DNA from: Siphonodentalium dalli
Taxonomy: Eukaryota > Mollusca > Scaphopoda > Gadilida > Siphonodentaliidae
Length of the DNA: 64,000 nt
Reading direction: 5' to 3'
Assembly (NCBI GenBank): GCA_032622095.1
Contig: CP136065.1
Span: 67,425,675 to 67,489,674 of the forward strand
The notes below the pieces were generated by a model that worked only from the letters and a program-made list of their open reading frames with translations, made no database searches and was not told where the DNA came from. The position numbers were made by a program, and so were the translations under genes. Below, piece after piece: positions 59,435 through 64,000 of the stretch (positions are counted from its first letter, which is position 1; the number at the start of each line of letters is the position of its first letter).

Positions 59435-60193
59435 GCATGATTTAATACGTGACAATGACGTATCGATAGGGGAATTCCCGTTACAGTCAACACAAAGCGA
59501 CAACCACATTGAATAACTAACCAATTTGTCACTGCCATATGCTGGTTGCCAGCTTATCTATGTATATATGGCATTGTGCATAAATAATGACCCCTTTGTG
59601 TCAATTACGCATAACAATGTAGCATTATAAAAGCGTGTGCTTACGTCGATCTAAACATGGGCCGCGGTTCGTTTGATCATCCAATAAATAACACGTTTCC
59701 AAGGAGGGATAACACATAATATGACATACGCTACCGTAATTAACGAGCCACAGCTAAACCACATGCCTAAGCTAGGAATATATGTACCTTTTTAAATCTC
59801 AAAACAATAACTTCATAGATGCGTATTCCCTTCAAATAAGATTCACTTAGGCCTTATTACGCCACCTGTGGTGTATCTAGCGGCTGATATTTTGATATTG
59901 CGTGGTGGACAGGATTCTTGTGGGGCTTTTATTTATAGAGTTGGAAATTCCGTTTATTTAAAAGTCGGAACTGCGCGACCAGTAGGCCAAGTCCAGTAAA
60001 ACGGTTCGTTTATAGGTGCTGGTTGTTATTTTTATTTTAACGGAATTCTGAGTTGGTCATTCGCGAAACCAATATATTTTATATTCTATAATTAAAACCG
60101 TGGGTATATAATATATGATCCTCTTTATGGATATTGTAGGAAGGTAAATTTAGCTAAAGCGGTGGGATATCTTGCAAGACAACACATTTCGGT
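59435..60193. other. Repeat fragments, no gene
   Basis: It probably also matches the unseen continuation of the 63 kb duplicate. 59790-59860 is the inverted partner of 29620-29690, and 60033-60120 matches 61297-61385 directly. Confidence 0.45.
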
Positions 60194-60906
60194 TTGCGCT
60201 ATAACTGCTCAATGTTTTAAGGTGTTACACAACGTCTGATAAAAAGAGTTCTAACTGGAATATTCACACTATTTTTTCAGAGAACATGCATAGAGTAAAC
60301 ATAGTACTATCGGACTATCGTAAAGTAGTTCCGTTTAATTCGGGATTAATTAACCCTCAGACTGCCGAAACTGCCGACAATAAATTCGCTTGTTCATGTC
60401 CCTCGAAAATCAAACTTGCCTGTTTAGAGGTCCGATTTTCGTGGCTAATGGTGATAGAATCACAATTTTTCAGTCAAGTTCATGGATAAATTACAAATAT
60501 TACACTTAATCGGCTTATGTCCGCGGCCATAAACCTGCGTTTTGATAACAATTTATTTGAGACAAACTGTTGCGCGGGTATCAGTCGGCGCTTATCGGTT
60601 GAAGTTATTATAATCGTGCAGCCTGCACGTGCAACAAGTGTTCAAATACAACAGAAAAAAAAATACTATGTCAAATAAATAACATGATCAATGGACAGAC
60701 AAGTTTCATTTCCGTGGGACACGAAAAAGCGAATTTAATGTCGTCAGTTTCGGCAGTCTGAGGGTTTTAATTAATCTCCTTTACGATATCCCGATAGGAC
60801 TATCTTTACTCTATGTTCTCTGAAAAAAAATGGTGTGAATATTCCCGATAGAACTCTTTTTATCAGACGTTTTGTAACACATTAAAACATTGAGCAGTTA
60901 GCGCAA
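60194..60906. mobile_element. 0.7 kb foldback element, about 215 bp arms
   Basis: Left arm 60194-60423 and right arm about 60695-60906 are inverted copies at about 85 percent. The outer ends are TTGCGCTATAACTGCTCAAT and ATTGAGCAGTTAGCGCAA. The centre of about 270 bp is unique. The 67-codon frame at 60286-60489 lies mostly in the arm and is not a recognised protein. No clear target duplication. Confidence 0.85.
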
Positions 60907-61435
60907 TTTTCTGAAATTTCGGACTATTTCGTCTATAAAAATACGATGAGCAACTGAAAATGTTTTTCAACATTCTGGAAGGGGTATATGTCCATGGTAT
61001 ATATGTTTAAAATTTCACGCATAAACTATGACAGATAACAAAGTTATAATTAGTTTTATAGGCCCACCATAAATCCCCTATAATAAACGCATGCGGCCGT
61101 AAGCACATTGCTTTGCTGTGGATACTTTCGTTCCCAGCATGCATCATTCTCGCTATCTGTAAAATGTCTATGAACAATGGCTGTGCCATGCACTCTTAGC
61201 TTTGATCCGCATTTAGAAGCATTCTGGTGTGGCGACTGAGAAACCTGCAGTAATTTATAAGCCGTAGTTCATTGTAATAATTTGAAGAATTACTTTTCTT
61301 AACGGAATTCTGAGGCGGTCCGTTCATGTAACCAATATATTTTATATTATGATTTATATTTATGGCTAATAATATGATCTTGGTGGCGTTACCATTTCTG
61401 ACTATGGATTTCTTGTATCGTGATGTTATCATGAT
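60907..61435. other. Intergenic repeat fragments
   Basis: 61295-61420 is a copy of the repeat also found inverted at 44255-44395 and directly at 60033-60120. No gene is recognised. Confidence 0.5.
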
Positions 61436-61970
61436 TAATTTCACTCCAGACATGCACAAGGGTTCATCGAAAGAATTGGTCCATAGGTAGCAATTTCGTG
61501 TATAAATTAGGCCAATCAAACATCAGGTCATGTGAGAAATCAGAGATTCACAATGCAAAAAAAAAAACTACGAGCTCTCCACCACAGATTTAAAACATAA
61601 AAAAAAACTTTTAAAAGCCGTTCCTTTTGTACAAATTATTATAGAATATGAACTCCCAACATCAAACTGAAAGTATTCAAAAATCAAGACTGCTGGTTGA
61701 AATTAACCATTATATTATTGACGCTGTCTGCGCAATCCGATTGAGATGTGTGCTATACGAAGAAGTTTTTCGATTTCATCATGTTTATTTCATTCATAAA
61801 ATGTCATGTCTATTTCAAGGAAACTCGAGGAACAACGTCATCATGTAGCTTTCACCATCGACCGAAATCGCGATAACCTGAATGTATCTTCTGCTTTGTT
61901 CATAAGTATGTGTTCCCTGTCGATTCATGAACATGGAAGGATTATCAGATTCACGTATGTACCGTAAACC
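61436..61970. repeat. Long dispersed repeat, inverted partner at 29.0 kb
   Basis: Reverse complement of 29035-29610 with indels and about 15-20 percent divergence. A short frame at 61648-61848 lies inside the repeat and is not recognised. Confidence 0.8.
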
Positions 61971-62004
61971 GGGGTGACTTGAGACAGTTTTTATGGTATT
62001 ATAA

Positions 62005-62396
62005 CCCTTTACCCAACAGAACGGCCCTGTGCCAATGCATTCTCTTATATATGCGAGTCGACTATAGGTCGCCTCGCATATATAAGAGAATGCATTGGCT
62101 TAACACATTAAATATTATAAAATTGTTAAAGAATGTAAGAAAAAATGGTAAAAAGTGTTAAAAAAAGATTTTTTTTAGGCCAATGCATTCTCTTATATAA
62201 GCGAGGCGACCTATGGTCGACTCGTATATATAAGAGAATGCATTGGCACAGGGCATAACTGTAACTATCACAATGTGGTCAAGGAACCGGTTCCAGCGAT
62301 ATCCATATTTGTATGGTTCTATTGAGACAGACCGAAGATATTTTAGGCTGTTGAAGCTTTATTTGGCCGGTTTTGGCCGGTTTGTTGGGTAAAGGG
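62005..62396. mobile_element. Double-hairpin TTAA element, left arm deleted
   Basis: The ends are CCCTTTACCCAAC and GTTGGGTAAAGGG. The right flank is TTAA (62397-62400) and the left flank is ATAA. The two hairpins are at 62032-62098 and 62180-62246. The right outer arm of about 145 bp is intact, but the left arm is reduced to about 20 bp before CCCTGTGCC. The hairpins differ slightly from those at 57.8 kb. Noncoding. Confidence 0.85.
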
Positions 62397-62400
62397 TTAA

Positions 62401-63110
62401 AGCTAACTTGAAATAGATGTTTTGAACCCTAGCCACATCACTTGACACTTCGCAAACAACCTCTCAGCTATTGATCTCTAATAGTTCTAACATGTTGTAG
62501 CATTGTATACAAGTCACCCCAGCAATGGGGTGACTTGAGACAGATGCCTCCTAAACTCGTATAACATCTTGTTCCACTGCCCCAATTTGACTTAAGTAGT
62601 AGGACAGACCGATAACGATGCAACAGAGAAAGATTACTTTAATAAGAATTATAATTTAGATTTTAGCAATCTATATTTGCTATGCACCACTATCCAGGCT
62701 TTAAATTAAGAATCGTGTGTCGATATTAGAATGCTGAATACTCATTGCCGAGTAGTTGCCAAAGAAAATGCTCAGATAATAACTTCAACAAACAGATATA
62801 GACCGTTTGTAACACTTATTGTCTGAATGTTTCCCCACCAATAAGCGAGATCACTGATTCGTGGCCATATTGGATTCATCCAGCACCGTTCCATGCATTC
62901 AGTGCTACAGGTCCATTTATGGATCTTTTAAATGTTCATGAATTCCATATTGCTACATCAAATAAATTACGCTCAGGGTTAGGGCTGACTCACTTTGAAC
63001 TAGTGACATGGTTAGGGTTTGCTTTAGGCTTAGGGATCACACTTTATTGGCAAATCCCACCCCTCGATCACAGGTTTAGGGGTCATCCATTAAGGGCAAA
63101 GCGTATCCCT
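62401..63110. other. Intergenic DNA, nothing recognised
   Basis: GGGGTGACTTGAGACAG occurs at 61971-61987 and again at 62527-62543, so the 62 kb element sits between two copies of this motif. The second copy overlaps a small palindrome (CAAGTCACCCC...GGGGTGACTTG). The 66-codon frame at 62919-63119 is not recognised. Confidence 0.4.
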
Positions 63111-64000
63111 ATCTTGTAAATAGCCCGACATGTGGAAACTAAAGGACCGTAATGTTGAGTCTCAATGAATTAGTACATAATTTTTAACGCGCATGGAGGT
63201 CGAATAACGCTAAATAGCAAAATATGTAAATTCAGATATTTAGATAAGTGTAGTGTATGTGACAGAGAAAATAAAAGTATATTATATGTATGAAAATTGT
63301 AGAGGAAGGAACGCCATATTTATCAAACCTCAATAAGTAATTACATGTACATGCCTTTGTTGTATTCCGACGACAACCCTGCATGGTCCTTAACTGCTTG
63401 CATGGGCGTAACTAGCTGCGGTTCAATGGGTTCGGCAGAAAGCCACCTGTCAAGGACAATGCTCTATTGTCCAGCCATGCACTGCCTACACTATGCACGT
63501 TTTCGCAACATATGTGACATTTAAATATTTGGGTGTTACCAACATGAAATTATTGTCGGACATATTGGAACAGTGTTGCATATATAGCGCTGTATATACA
63601 CATGTAGGTTTTAGCTTAACCCATGACATGATATAACACGCTTTTAAACACTACAATACCGTGACTATCCCACTCATGTGTACAAACCAACCAATGAACC
63701 GACCGCAGCTCTTTATCAATTTATTCTGCGTACATGCGCTGCTCTAGTTTGATCAGGACATGATCTGATACTCACCAGTATGACAAGGTCTACGTTTATT
63801 AAAGGAATATTATTTTGAAAAATGTATAGTACTTTCTTTCAATACACCAATATTATATAATTAAAATGTCCAATTTGCCAAAATAATCTTGTGTTTGATC
63901 GCTAATTTTGATTTTATAACGAAAAAAGAAATTCCGAAAAATGCCGAAGATCTTATATAGTAGATGAAGTCACATGATTGAAGTCGCTTGATCAGCGGTC
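63111..64000. repeat. Direct duplication, copy 2 (runs off the window)
   Basis: Second copy of 58544-59434 with about 99 percent identity, continuing to the last base. Copies this similar among old repeats indicate a very recent duplication, or an assembly artefact such as an uncollapsed haplotype. Confidence 0.95.

Noticed and set aside
58544-64000. LTR retrotransposon with 0.89 kb LTRs at both ends
   Set aside because: Spacing is plausible, but the interior has no gag or pol coding and is a patchwork of unrelated repeats. A segmental duplication fits better.

Overview
The window is eukaryotic nuclear DNA and is very probably from a bivalve or other mollusc. It is AT-rich, very gene-poor and packed with diverged repeats, palindromes, satellites and dead retroelements. 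The organism assignment is inference: it rests on the repeat style, on a lophotrochozoan-like peptide GPCR, and on the mix of CR1-type LINE, DIRS, Ty3/gypsy and L1/Tx1 relics. No bacterial operons, CRISPR arrays, rRNA or convincing tRNA genes are visible.

Host genes are few. The only complete, intact gene I can defend is a single-exon class A GPCR of 369 codons at 56503-57612. A C-terminal C-type-lectin exon lies at 27433-27677, with its upstream exons unseen.

Layout. 1-9 kb: foldback/TIR elements (515-1358, 1455-1564), a three-unit 350-365 bp tandem repeat (2512-4904) split by a 1.3 kb inserted repeat, and dispersed molluscan-type repeats. 9.9-13 kb: short tandem repeats and plain intergenic DNA. 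14.2-20.7 kb: a three-level nest. A minus-strand DIRS retrotransposon (tyrosine recombinase at 14.2-15.2, RT/RNase H at 20.2-20.7) was split by a plus-strand CR1-type LINE with a 12 bp target duplication. That LINE was then split by a 933 bp long-TIR element flanked by TTAA. 21.4-21.7 kb: a minus-strand coiled-coil coding relic. 24.0-25.4 kb: a 40 bp minisatellite. 30.4-33.8 kb: a minus-strand Ty3/gypsy pol relic split by a 2 kb TIR element that carries a SINE-like unit. 34-46 kb: direct repeats, TTAA-flanked MITEs of equal size, large palindromes, an L1/Tx1 relic and fresh tandem duplications. 47.5-55.76 kb: an 8.25 kb satellite of 38/41 bp monomers with higher-order duplication of about 2.2-2.3 kb. 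56.5-57.6 kb: the GPCR. 57.7-64 kb: double-hairpin TTAA elements, a 0.7 kb foldback element, and an at least 0.89 kb near-identical direct duplication that runs off the window end.

The strongest unusual signals are structural: nested insertions that can be dated relative to each other by exact target-site duplications, several TTAA-flanked non-autonomous families (two of exactly 309 bp with unrelated ends, two built around paired 67 bp hairpins), and the higher-order satellite about 0.74 kb upstream of the GPCR start codon. I found no convincing new multi-gene system.
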